DNA of 64,000 bases, from NCBI GenBank assembly GCA_025353305.1, contig JANXQX010000259.1:1-64000 (forward strand), in the 5' to 3' direction. Below, piece after piece: positions 1-8,447 of the stretch (position 1 is its first letter; each line of letters starts with the position of its first letter). A program made the translations under genes and the position numbers. This DNA is from Holophagaceae bacterium (GTDB lineage Bacteria; Acidobacteriota; Holophagae; Holophagales; Holophagaceae). The notes beneath the pieces are model-generated. The model searched no databases. It was not told the DNA's origin and saw only the letters and a program-made list of their open reading frames with translations.

Positions 1-135
1 GAGCGTGTCGAAGGCGAGGCTCGACTTGCCGCTGCCGCTGAGCCCGGTGATCACCACCAGCTTATTGCGGGGCAGCGTCAGGTCGAAGTTTTTCAGATTG
101 TGCTCGCGGGCACCTTTGATGTGGATCGCGTCCAT
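1..135 (-). CDS. uvrA: UvrA excinuclease ABC subunit A, 5' end only
   Basis: The first 45 codons of UvrA, the DNA-damage recognition ATPase of nucleotide excision repair, run off the left edge of the window. The translation begins [16 protein letters not shown] and reaches the Walker A motif GLSGSGKSS at residues 31-39, the classic UvrA N-terminal ABC signature. The start is the ATG at 135-133 and length and motif spacing match the family. The rest of the gene (about 900 residues expected) lies outside, so its integrity cannot be judged. Confidence 0.93.
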   Translation of the reverse strand, partial: MDAIHIKGAREHNLKNFDLTLPRNKLVVITGLSGSGKSSLAFDTL

Positions 136-200
136 GGTTCCCTTCAGTCCGAATTGGGTAATTGGTTTGATACCAGGTTGCATGCAAGAAAAATAATCCA

Positions 201-223
201 CCGCCAAGATGCCAAGAGCGCCA
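201..223. repeat. CGCCAAG-type dispersed repeat, half site
   Basis: The 23 bases here (CCGCCAAGATGCCAAGAGCGCCA) match the left arm of the longer palindrome at 39052-39124 with a few changes. Only one arm is present, in the spacer between the divergent uvrA and CHAD genes. It looks like a decayed or solo copy of the same dispersed repeat. Confidence 0.6.
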
Positions 224-265
224 CTTTTGATCTTAATGCGATCCATTCGGCACTAGAATTTCCGT

Positions 266-1147
266 ATGCATGGTGTCGAGTTCGCAGTCCTGCTTCATCG
301 GGCCCTCGAAGCCCGGGTGCAGGAACTGAATGATGCCTCGGCGGGCGACGGCGGATTCGGCGATCCCGCGGTCGTCCACCGCGTCCGCGTAGGTTGCCGG
401 CGCCTGCGGGCGGTGATGGGACTGTTGGATGAGGAGGCCTATCCCCACCTCATCGGCCGCGCCAAGGCCCTGCGCGGTTTCACCAAAGACCTGGGCGTGG
501 TCAGGGATCTGGATGTCCAGATCGCCGGGTTGGCCAATCTTCATGCCACGGACACCCAATCCATCCACCGGGCAGCCCTGGAACATCTGCTGGAGATCGT
601 GGCCCGGCGGCGCCAGAAGCGGCTGGAAACGCTGGATACAAAGCTGCCGAGCTTCGCCAAGCTCTTGAAAGTGCCCAGCCTGCCGAACCCTTTCGAAGGG
701 CCTACGGTGACGGTCGAAGCTTGGTCTTGCCTGGGACCTTGTATCACCGAGGCACTTTCCAACATCTCCAAGTTGAGGGAGCAGGAGGACATCGAAGCCC
801 TCCATGAATCCAGGATCCAGGTAAAGCGCCTGCGGGACACCATGGAGGCGCTGGCGCCGGCCTTTCCTGCGGAACCTACGGGCTTCCTGATGGAACTGAG
901 GGCCATGCAGACGGCCCTGGGCTACCACCATGATCAGGCCGCCCTGGAAGACCTGCTTCGACGGAACCTGGACCACCTTACCGAGGCTGGCCGCCCAACC
1001 CTTTCCGCAAGCCTTCTTGGGGTGCTGGACACGGTCGCGATTGCCCGCCGCCAAGCCTTCGAACGCTTCCGCACCCTCGAAGGCCCCTGGGACGACACTG
1101 AATTTTCCGCCCGGGTCCAGGCGTTGTTGGGGGTCAGCGCCACATGA
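266..1147 (+). CDS. CHAD domain-containing protein
   Basis: A 293-residue protein made almost entirely of a CHAD domain, a helical bundle with conserved His, Arg and Lys residues that binds inorganic polyphosphate. Two internal copies of the signature are visible: VHRVRVGCRRLRAVMGLL near residues 38-55 and LHESRIQVKRLRDTMEAL near 178-195. There is no signal peptide, so it should be cytosolic. Its stop codon overlaps the start of the following histidine kinase (ATGA), so the two are translationally coupled. No CYTH domain is fused, unlike many CHAD proteins. The family call is firm; the cellular role is inferred. Confidence 0.85.
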   Translation: MHGVEFAVLLHRALEARVQELNDASAGDGGFGDPAVVHRVRVGCRRLRAVMGLLDEEAYPHLIGRAKALRGFTKDLGVVRDLDVQIAGLANLHATDTQSIHRAALEHLLEIVARRRQKRLETLDTKLPSFAKLLKVPSLPNPFEGPTVTVEAWSCLGPCITEALSNISKLREQEDIEALHESRIQVKRLRDTMEALAPAFPAEPTGFLMELRAMQTALGYHHDQAALEDLLRRNLDHLTEAGRPTLSASLLGVLDTVAIARRQAFERFRTLEGPWDDTEFSARVQALLGVSAT

Positions 1148-2745
1148 ACGTTCAGCCCTTGAAATGGCTGAGAAGCCTCCACGCGAAACTTTTCCTGGTG
1201 ATGGCGCTGGTGACCAGCGTGCTCACCGTGGCGGTGGCCTTGAACATCATCCGCAACGCCCGCCGGGAGATGGAGGACTATTCAAAAAAACTCACCATCG
1301 AAGCGGCCCGGACGATCGAAACCGATATCCTTGAGCGGGATCCGACTTTTAAAAATCCACGCACGATCGAAGAGCTGCTTGAAAGCATGGCCGGCGATGA
1401 ACGCACCTTCTTTCAAATGGATGTGTTCCAGCGCATTGCTAAAACCGAAAAAGTGGATCTCCTGAAATCCAGCGGCGTGGAAACAGAAATCCAATGGACT
1501 CCAGACCTCGGCAGGTACATGAGCCTGGGGGGGCCAACCGCGGAGCCTATCGTCTTGAGCACCGGCAACAAGGGCTGGAAGGTCTACCTGCCCATCCACA
1601 ACCCCAAGGGCGACAAGTATCCGCCCATTGGCCTGATCCGCGCGTATTGCAACCTGGAGCGGTGGGAAACGGTGTGGGGCAACAATCTGAAACGCACCTG
1701 GAAAACGCTTCCCTGGGTAATCCTCGGAGAATTCATCCTGCTTTGGGTGATCCTGGGCATCTTTGTGAACGATCCCTTGCAAAATATCACTCAAGCCATG
1801 GAGGGGTTGGAACAAGGTGATGCTTCGGCCCGTGCTTCGGTGGGGCGCTCGGATGAATTGGGTTCCATCGCCAATCGATTCAACCTCATGGCAGGTCAGC
1901 TCCAGCGGGCCTCAGGCGAGCGGGAAGCCTTCATTGAAGAGATTCGCGGACTCAATGCGAATTTGCAGAACCGCATTGATGCGGCGCTTGCGGATTTGCA
2001 GGCGAAGAATGCAGAGCTGGAGTCGCTGGTGGAACGCAACTCACTGCTGCGGGAAGAGCTCAGCCAGCAGGAGCGGCTGGCCGTGGCAGGCCAACTGACG
2101 GCCACATTCGCCCATGAGGTCGGGACGCCGCTGAACTTGGTGAATAGCCACCTTCAACTACTGGAAGGACAAGAGGATCTTACTGAAAAGACTCGGGACC
2201 GCCTTGGCGTCATCCATTCACAGATCCAACGGGTGGGTGAGATCGTGCGGCGCCTGCTGGACATGACCCGGCGGCCGCAACTCAAGCAGGAGGCGGTGTC
2301 GCTCAATGACCTGTTGGACGGGTTGCAGCAACTTTGGCTGCCGACCCTCACGGCCCATGGTGTGGACTTTCATATGGATTCACCCAAGGACATAATTGTG
2401 AGCGCGGACCGCAAACAGATGGAGCAGCTCTTCATCAATCTTGTGAACAATGCCGTGGATGCCATGCCGGGAGGCGGCCATATCCATTTGAGGGTCAGAC
2501 CCGCGGGAGAAGGCTGGAGCATGGAGCTCCAGGACAGCGGCCATGGCATCCCTGCGGACGTCCTGCCCAAGGTCTTCAAACCCATGTTCACCACCAAACC
2601 CGAAGGCAAAGGCACCGGCCTGGGCCTGCCCATCTGCCGTGAGATCGTGCGCACCCATGGCGGTGAGATCCGGCTGGAAAGCGAAGTAGGACATGGCACC
2701 ACCGTGTTCTTCAGCCTACCAGGCATGGCGAGGGTCGCGGCGTGA
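1144..2745 (+). CDS. Membrane sensor histidine kinase
   Basis: A 533-residue two-component sensor. Transmembrane helices at about 14-38 and 188-208 bracket a periplasmic sensor region of about 150 residues of no recognised type. Then come a HAMP segment (about 208-260), a coiled coil (255-310), the dimerisation H box FAHEVGTPLN with the phospho-acceptor His324, and an HATPase domain with N box NLVNNAVDAM, G1 DSGHGIP and G2 GKGTGLGLPI. The G2 and FAHEVGTPLN wording is typical of NtrB/ZraS-type kinases that work with sigma-54 activators. No response regulator is adjacent; the one at 47880 is a possible but unproven partner. It overlaps the CHAD gene by 4 bp. Confidence 0.92.
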   Translation: MNVQPLKWLRSLHAKLFLVMALVTSVLTVAVALNIIRNARREMEDYSKKLTIEAARTIETDILERDPTFKNPRTIEELLESMAGDERTFFQMDVFQRIAKTEKVDLLKSSGVETEIQWTPDLGRYMSLGGPTAEPIVLSTGNKGWKVYLPIHNPKGDKYPPIGLIRAYCNLERWETVWGNNLKRTWKTLPWVILGEFILLWVILGIFVNDPLQNITQAMEGLEQGDASARASVGRSDELGSIANRFNLMAGQLQRASGEREAFIEEIRGLNANLQNRIDAALADLQAKNAELESLVERNSLLREELSQQERLAVAGQLTATFAHEVGTPLNLVNSHLQLLEGQEDLTEKTRDRLGVIHSQIQRVGEIVRRLLDMTRRPQLKQEAVSLNDLLDGLQQLWLPTLTAHGVDFHMDSPKDIIVSADRKQMEQLFINLVNNAVDAMPGGGHIHLRVRPAGEGWSMELQDSGHGIPADVLPKVFKPMFTTKPEGKGTGLGLPICREIVRTHGGEIRLESEVGHGTTVFFSLPGMARVAA

Positions 2746-2763
2746 ACAACACAGGCCAGCGGC

Positions 2764-4047
2764 TCACTTAGCCGGTTTATAAACCACGCCGCCCTTCATG
2801 ACGAAGCTGACGCGTTGCAACTCCGAAATGTCCTTCTGGGCATCCCCGCTCACCGCGATGATGTCTGCGTAAGCGCCTGCATTTATCCAACCAAGATTCC
2901 TGGATTGTCCCAGCAACTTCGCTGCCTTGCAGGTGGCCGCCTGGATGGCCTGCATGGGGGTCATGCCGCACTCGGCCATGAGCGCCAGTTCCTTGGCCTG
3001 GTTTTCCGACTAGGCGAAGCCCCCGGCGTCGCTGCCGTTCGCGATGTTCATGCCCTTCTCCACGCCGCGCCGGAAGGCCTTGGCCAGGATGGCGGGCGCC
3101 TGCTTCCAGATGCCGCCACGGCCTTCAGCGACCCAGCGGCCCACGTACATGGTCGGGCACCACCACGCGCCCTGCTTGATGGCGCGGTCCATGAGGTCCT
3201 CGGTGAAGCCGCTGCCATGCTCGATGGTGTCGAAACCTGCGGTGAGCGCCGCGTCAATTCCGTCCCAGGCCATGGCATGGGCGGCGGTGGGCCTCCCGAG
3301 GCGATGGGCCTCGTCCACGAAGGCCTTCAATTCCTCCGGCGTGAAATTCAGTTTGCTGCGCAGGCGGCCGTCTGATTCGAGGAAGTAGCTCCGGTCCACG
3401 TAGACCTTGATCCAGTCGGCGCCGTACTTCACCTGTTCCCGCACGGCCCTTCGGATCTGGTCCACACCGTCCACGATCTGGACGCCCTCGGGCACCTTCA
3501 GTTCCCAGCTGTAACCGGACAAGGGATACATGCCCGTGGCACTGAAGGCCCGGGTCGCGACGAACAGCCGCGGCCCCGGAATGACGCCCTTCTCGATGGC
3601 CCTTTTCAAATCCACGTCGGCGTACATGGCGCCTTCGGTTTCCAGATCGCGAAGGGTGGTGAAGCCATTCATGAGCGAGGTTTGGCAGGCTGCCGCGGCC
3701 CGCAGCGTCCGGTAGGGAATGCTCTCCTTCAAGAGCTGGACGTCGTAGTCTTCGGCGGTGATATCACCCTGCAGCAGGACGTGGGTGTGGGCATCGATGA
3801 GCCCAGGCAACACCATGGCCTTGGTGAGATCGATGATGTCAGCGGCAGCTGGGGCGCTGGCCGCCATGGCGGTCCAACTCCCTATGGACTCGATGCGTTC
3901 GCCTTTCACAAGGATTCCAATGTCATCGAGCACGCGGCCTTCAACGCTGTCGATCAGCTTCCCTGCGTGAATGAGCTTGAAACGAGGCGGGGAAGCCTGG
4001 GCGGAGAGCAGGGAGGCGAAAGCCAGGCAGAGAACGAGGATGCGCAT
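2764..4047 (-). pseudogene. Exported amidohydrolase interrupted by an in-frame TAG
   Basis: The frame encodes a 427-codon imidazolonepropionase-like amidohydrolase with a signal peptide (MRILVLCLAFASLLSAQ). Metal ligands are visible as DAHTHV, a candidate bridging Lys in GADWIKVYVD, AAHAMAWDG, TIEHG and the catalytic Asp in NGSDAGGFA. Right after NGSDAGGFA a TAG (3012-3010) ends the frame, and the following 81 codons continue the same fold in the same frame (SENQAKELALMAECGMTPMQAIQAAT is split over this point). TGG to TAG is a one-base change. Ribosomes would make a 345-residue protein lacking the C-terminal barrel and composite domain. It may be a recent nonsense mutation, a sequencing error or suppressed amber. 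A good ribosome site (GGAGATCCC before ATG) remains. Confidence 0.8.
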
Positions 4048-4082
4048 GGGATCTCCGAAGAAGAGTGGGAATCAGTATTACC

Positions 4083-5102
4083 TCAGTCCCCGGCTTCGCC
4101 GCTCGGACTGCCGGCGTACATATCAGGCAAGGTGCCGCCCACGAGTTCCTGCGGCATGTTCACCAGGCGTTCCGGCACATGCAGAACGATGTTCTCCAGG
4201 CGGCCCAGGCCTTCGATTTCCATCACCACCTGATCGCCGGCCTTGAGCCAGAGATTGTCGGTGACCTTACTGCCATTAAGTTCCAGGAGGCACCCGGTCC
4301 CCACCGTGCCGCTGCCGATGACTTCGCCCGGCTGCATGTGGATGCCATAGCTCGAGCGTTGGAGGATTTGGGCGAAGGTCCAGTTCATGGAATCGGCGTT
4401 GCCCTTCGATAGCCTGCGGCCGTTGACATCGCAGGTCATGGAAGCGTGGAGAATCTCGCCCCGTTCGGTCTTCTCGAGGTTCAACTCATCCTTGGTCACC
4501 AGCCAGGGGCCAAGGCTCGTCGCGAAATCCTTGCCCTTGCAGGGGCCCAGATTGAGTTTCATCTCCTCCATCTGGAGCATCCGCGCGCTCCAGTCGTTCA
4601 TGATCATGTAGCCGAAAATGGCGTCATCGGCCTCGTCCAGCGTGGCGTTTTGCAGGATCCGTCCTGTTACGACGGCGACTTCCAACTCGAAATCCAGGCG
4701 CGTGAGCTGATGGTCCTGGACTTTCATTTCCCCGGGGCCCGTCACCGCCAGGTGATTCGTGAAGTAGGTGACCGGGAAAAGATCGAATTCAGGGATCATG
4801 TCCAACCCGCGGTTGCGGCGGGCCGTGGATACGTGTTGGCGGAAGGCATAGCCGTCGCGCATGGAGGTGGGGCGTGGCACGGGGGCAAGCAGAGTGACGT
4901 CGCTGGCCAGGACCCGGGCAGAAACAGGAGCGTTCTCCGCCACTGCCCTGGCAACCGGGAGCAGCGTGTCCTGCTGGCGGATGAAGGCGAGCATATCCAC
5001 AGCCAGGCGCGGATCAGCCGCATGGAAATCCAGAATTCCGCCGTCCTGGAGCACGGCTCCGATTTTTTCGATCCCTTGATGAATGAATGTCACCAGCTTC
5101 AT
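4083..5102 (-). CDS. Fumarylacetoacetate hydrolase family protein
   Basis: A 339-residue FAH-superfamily enzyme, which hydrolyses or decarboxylates beta-diketo acids in catabolism of aromatic compounds. The metal-binding region reads DFELEVAVV, followed by NDWSARMLQ and the lysine-containing GPCKGKDFATSLGPWLVT, with the GSGTVGTGCLLE motif near the end, as in fumarylacetoacetase proper. An upstream extension to 5177 is possible, but the ATG at 5102 has a better ribosome site (AGAGGTGGCC) and gives the normal N-terminus MKLVTFIHQG. It lies 35 bp upstream of the broken amidohydrolase on the same strand. No other tyrosine-degradation gene is nearby, so the substrate is unknown. Confidence 0.88.
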   Translation of the reverse strand: MKLVTFIHQGIEKIGAVLQDGGILDFHAADPRLAVDMLAFIRQQDTLLPVARAVAENAPVSARVLASDVTLLAPVPRPTSMRDGYAFRQHVSTARRNRGLDMIPEFDLFPVTYFTNHLAVTGPGEMKVQDHQLTRLDFELEVAVVTGRILQNATLDEADDAIFGYMIMNDWSARMLQMEEMKLNLGPCKGKDFATSLGPWLVTKDELNLEKTERGEILHASMTCDVNGRRLSKGNADSMNWTFAQILQRSSYGIHMQPGEVIGSGTVGTGCLLELNGSKVTDNLWLKAGDQVVMEIEGLGRLENIVLHVPERLVNMPQELVGGTLPDMYAGSPSGEAGD

Positions 5103-5190
5103 GGCCACCTCTGGGTTGATTCTACCTGAGCATGGCCAAGCCAAGCCTTGGCTGCGGTCGCATGAGCCCCACGTCAAACGGCAACTAGAA

Positions 5191-5243
5191 AGCCGCAGAT
5201 GACACAGATGATTGTTTGTTTTTCATCTGCGAAATCTGCGGCT
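5191..5243 (-). terminator. Hairpin downstream of the TonB receptor
   Basis: Outer arms AGCCGCAGAT (5191-5200) and ATCTGCGGCT (5234-5243) pair perfectly, and inner arms CAGATGA (5205-5211) and TCATCTG (5223-5229) stack inside. The element sits 35 bp after the stop of the receptor gene, so it could end that transcript. Sequence after the stem on the minus strand is TTTCTAG, a weak T tract. The GCAGATG wording is typical of dispersed repeats, so it may be a repeat used as a terminator. Confidence 0.55.
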
Positions 5244-5278
5244 GCTTTATCTTTTGCTTGATTCGTCGAGATACCGGA

Positions 5279-8200
5279 TCAGAACGTGAGCTTGGCTCCG
5301 AACTGGAACTGGCGGTTGAAATCGCTGCTCTGGACGATGGGCGATCCGTAGGCCGGTGCGCCGGGAAGTGTAATCTGGAAATTTTGGACCTTGCTCACAT
5401 TGTAGTGGTTGAAGACGTTGAAGACCTCGATGATGGCCTCGATGTTCACGCGGCTGCCCACGTGGAAAGAGCGGGACAGTCGCAGATCCATGTTGAGGAT
5501 GTTGGGCGTCGTTTCCGAATTGCGGGCCAAACCCGCCGGGCGGTCGGCCGGGGCGGAAAGGCCCTCGCCGTTGCCGATCGGCTGGCTAAGATCGCCATTC
5601 TTGAACCCGTAATCCTGATCTTTACCTGTCCAGATGGAGTAGGGACGACCTGATGTGAAGCGGCCGATGAAGGAGATGATCCAGTTCTTGGCCCAGGCGC
5701 TGGAGGCGTTCTTGGTGTTGAACACCGCGCTTAGATTCAAGCGGTGCTTCTGGTCCTGGTTGCTGGTGCTCATTTCAGCCTTGGGATCAAAAGTGTTCTG
5801 GGAGGCGAACTGCGTGAGCCAGTCGATGTAGTTGTCCTCGGCCTTGCTGTAGGTGTAGCTGGCGTTGATGGAAACGATGTCGCGCATCTGCCAGGCGAAG
5901 CCCACGGTGCCGCCGTAGTACTTGCTCTCACCGCTGGAGTCATAGCGGTAGATGGCGGAGTAGGGAATGCCCGTGGGGCCGAAGAGCACCGGCGAGCGCG
6001 TATCAGGGCTGCTGGCGTTGCGGTACGCGCTCGGCACCGGAATCGCCGCGTTCACATCCCGCACATTCAGGAAGTTCTTGCCCTTTGAGTATACGCCATC
6101 AAAGGTGAATTTCAGATTCGGCCTGGGGCTGTACTCCAAGCCCAGGTTGGCCTGGTCGGTTTCAGGGGCGCTGTAGTCGCCCGGCAGGAGCATGACCTTG
6201 CCGCCCTTGGCGACACCAATGCCCGTCTGGTAGACGGCCGTGGCGAAGTTGTTGTAGCGGCGGTTGGAGCCGCCATCGGCGCTGGCCCAGGAAGCGAACG
6301 TGTTCGGAGCCCGGCGGCCCACGGTCTGGAGGTCGGTGCCGTTGCTCAGGAACACCGCGGAGTAGGGCCCAAGCTGGGTGCGGCCCACAAAGGTGCCAAA
6401 GCCGCCATAGATGCGGGTGATGGGTGTGGCCTGCCAGGTGAACGCGATGCGGGGGGAAACCTTGCTGCTGCTCCAGTCATGGCTCGTTTTGAAATTTGCT
6501 GAGAAAGCGTAGGGGCCATTGCCCGTGGCCGTAGCGCCCGTTGCGCCCGGGACCGCTTCAATGCTGCCCGTGCCGAGCATGACGGGGCCATAGCCTGGAA
6601 CGGAGCCCGCAGCGAGCGCGCCACCGTTCAGCCAGGCGTAATCCGCCGTGTCTTTGAAGGGCGGCAATACTTCGCGGTCATACCGCACGCCGAGCTTCAA
6701 CGTGAATTTGGGTGTGATCTGCCAATCATCCTGGAGGTAGGCGCTCTGGTAATCCGCGCTGTAGTCCAGGTAGTCATCCCCGAATCCCTGCACGAAGGCC
6801 GCAGGCAATCCGTGGCCGCCGTTAGGATTCACGGCCTCGAGCGCAGCCAGCCCATTCGCGAAACCTGGTATTTGCTGATACCGATAGATGCCCGCGAAGT
6901 TCAGGGGAAGGGTGCCCACCAGGCTCGTGCGCATCAGATCGATACCTAACTTGAGGCTGTGCTTGTCAAAAAAGAAACTGGCGGTGTCCACCAACTGAAC
7001 GCTCTTTTCCGTCCGGGGCTGGGGAAGGAAACGCTGGGTTCCGTAGGTGGCCGCGCCCAGGATCTCGGTGTAGGGGCCATGGGTATCATCGAGGCTGATC
7101 AGTTCGTGATCGCGGAGGCTGTAGAGAACCCTGAAATCGTTCACGAACCTTGCAGACGCGTTGAAAAGATTCGATAGAGAGAACGATTTATCCTCGATCC
7201 GGCGCGCGCCGCCAGCGCTGCGGTCCACGAGGCCGCCCCACTCCTGCTGGTTCTCGTTGTACTCCTTGGCCCAGGTCGTGCGCAGGCTCCAGCGGCTGGT
7301 ATCGCTCTGGTTCCAATCCAGTTTCAAGATGCCGGTCGTGACATTCTCGATGTATGGGAGCTGGCCAAGGTGCACCTGGAAGCCGGTGTTCCAAAGAATG
7401 GAATCGGCCACAGCTTGGGAGATGGTCACGTTGTTGGTGTCTTTCTTCTCGAACCGCTCGACACTGACGAAATAGAAGAGTTTGTCCTTGACGATGGACC
7501 CGCTGACCGTGGCTCCGAACTGGCTCTGGGAGAATTTCTGATCGCCGGAACTCAAGGGGCGCTTGGCATCCAGGCTGCCTTGCCGGTCGAAGAAGAAGAC
7601 CGTGCCGCCGAACTGGTTGCCGCCACTCTTGGTGACCACGTTCACCGTGCCGCCGGCGGCGCGGCCATACTCGGCCGAGAAGCCGTTCGCCACCACCTGG
7701 AACTCCTGGACCGCTTCCTGGCTGAAAGAGGAACGGACGGATCCGGTGGACACGTCGTTGTTGTCAAGGCCATCCACCATCACGTTGTTGGAGCGGGGAT
7801 TCACGCCAGCGAAAGTGAGGCCTGAGTTGGCGGCTGTTCCCCCATTGTCAGGGCTGTTCGCTTTGGAAACACCAGGCGTCGTGAGGCTGAAATCCTCGAA
7901 GCGGCGGCGGTTGATGGGCAGGTTGTTGATCAGGTTGTTATCAATAACCGTGGACGCCTGAGTCCTGGTGGGGTCCACGATGGTGTTCTCGCCCACCACT
8001 TCCACCGTGGCGGAGGCTTCGACGCCAGCCAGGTTCACGTTGAAGTCCATGGTGCTTCCGATGCGCAGCACCAGGTCCTTGACGCGCTTGCTTGAATAGC
8101 CCGTCGCTTCCACCAAAAGGGTGTAGGAGCCAGGTGGCAGCAGGCGGAACGCATAGTTGCCAGAGGCGTCGGTGGCCAGAACACGGGTCTGGTTGGTGGC

Positions 8201-8365
8201 GTCCTGGGTAAGCCTTACGGTGGCCTTGGCCACAGGGGCGCCGGCGGCGGTGCGCACCGAACCCCTGAGATCCGCGGTAGTGACACCGGTGCTCTGGGCC
8301 GAGAGGCTCAGAGACAGCGTGGTCAGCGCGGCGAGAGTGAAAAAGGGGAAACGTCGAGTGCCCAT
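5279..8365 (-). CDS. Oar-like TonB-dependent outer-membrane receptor
   Basis: A 1028-residue outer-membrane protein. It has a signal peptide (about 1-24, ending SLSLSAQ), then a carboxypeptidase-regulatory-like beta-sandwich (about 30-110, with DASGNYAFRLLPPGSYTLLV), a TonB plug (about 120-260, with NNLPINRRRFEDF and VMVDGLDNND), and a long beta barrel ending in FQFGAKLTF with a terminal Phe as required for BAM insertion. This is the Oar/CarboxypepD_reg class expanded in Acidobacteriota, often linked to uptake of large carbohydrates or peptides; the ligand here is unknown. The ATG at 8365 is chosen over an upstream start because it begins the signal peptide and has GGAG 5 bases before. It is monocistronic as far as visible. 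Confidence 0.92.
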   Translation of the reverse strand: MGTRRFPFFTLAALTTLSLSLSAQSTGVTTADLRGSVRTAAGAPVAKATVRLTQDATNQTRVLATDASGNYAFRLLPPGSYTLLVEATGYSSKRVKDLVLRIGSTMDFNVNLAGVEASATVEVVGENTIVDPTRTQASTVIDNNLINNLPINRRRFEDFSLTTPGVSKANSPDNGGTAANSGLTFAGVNPRSNNVMVDGLDNNDVSTGSVRSSFSQEAVQEFQVVANGFSAEYGRAAGGTVNVVTKSGGNQFGGTVFFFDRQGSLDAKRPLSSGDQKFSQSQFGATVSGSIVKDKLFYFVSVERFEKKDTNNVTISQAVADSILWNTGFQVHLGQLPYIENVTTGILKLDWNQSDTSRWSLRTTWAKEYNENQQEWGGLVDRSAGGARRIEDKSFSLSNLFNASARFVNDFRVLYSLRDHELISLDDTHGPYTEILGAATYGTQRFLPQPRTEKSVQLVDTASFFFDKHSLKLGIDLMRTSLVGTLPLNFAGIYRYQQIPGFANGLAALEAVNPNGGHGLPAAFVQGFGDDYLDYSADYQSAYLQDDWQITPKFTLKLGVRYDREVLPPFKDTADYAWLNGGALAAGSVPGYGPVMLGTGSIEAVPGATGATATGNGPYAFSANFKTSHDWSSSKVSPRIAFTWQATPITRIYGGFGTFVGRTQLGPYSAVFLSNGTDLQTVGRRAPNTFASWASADGGSNRRYNNFATAVYQTGIGVAKGGKVMLLPGDYSAPETDQANLGLEYSPRPNLKFTFDGVYSKGKNFLNVRDVNAAIPVPSAYRNASSPDTRSPVLFGPTGIPYSAIYRYDSSGESKYYGGTVGFAWQMRDIVSINASYTYSKAEDNYIDWLTQFASQNTFDPKAEMSTSNQDQKHRLNLSAVFNTKNASSAWAKNWIISFIGRFTSGRPYSIWTGKDQDYGFKNGDLSQPIGNGEGLSAPADRPAGLARNSETTPNILNMDLRLSRSFHVGSRVNIEAIIEVFNVFNHYNVSKVQNFQITLPGAPAYGSPIVQSSDFNRQFQFGAKLTF

Positions 8366-8447
8366 GGTGGCTCCAGTCGAATGGGAGTGCCTATTAAGGA
8401 AGGGTGTCCCGAGGATAGAAACATTTCGGGGCCATGGCAAGCGAGGC

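Noticed and set aside
2764..2979. A separate 71-residue gene downstream of the amidohydrolase
   Set aside because: It is in the same frame as the amidohydrolase, continues its fold and has no ribosome site; it is the 3' part of the interrupted gene.
3010..3012. Pyrrolysine or other programmed recoding at the TAG
   Set aside because: The residue region is not the active site of a methylamine enzyme, no pyl gene is seen, and the other genes end on TAG as a normal stop (for example nuoL and nuoN).
4446..5129. Long plus-strand reading frame opposite the FAH gene, and many similar ones elsewhere
   Set aside because: High GC leaves long open frames opposite real genes. These lack family motifs, ribosome sites and sensible hydrophobicity patterns.
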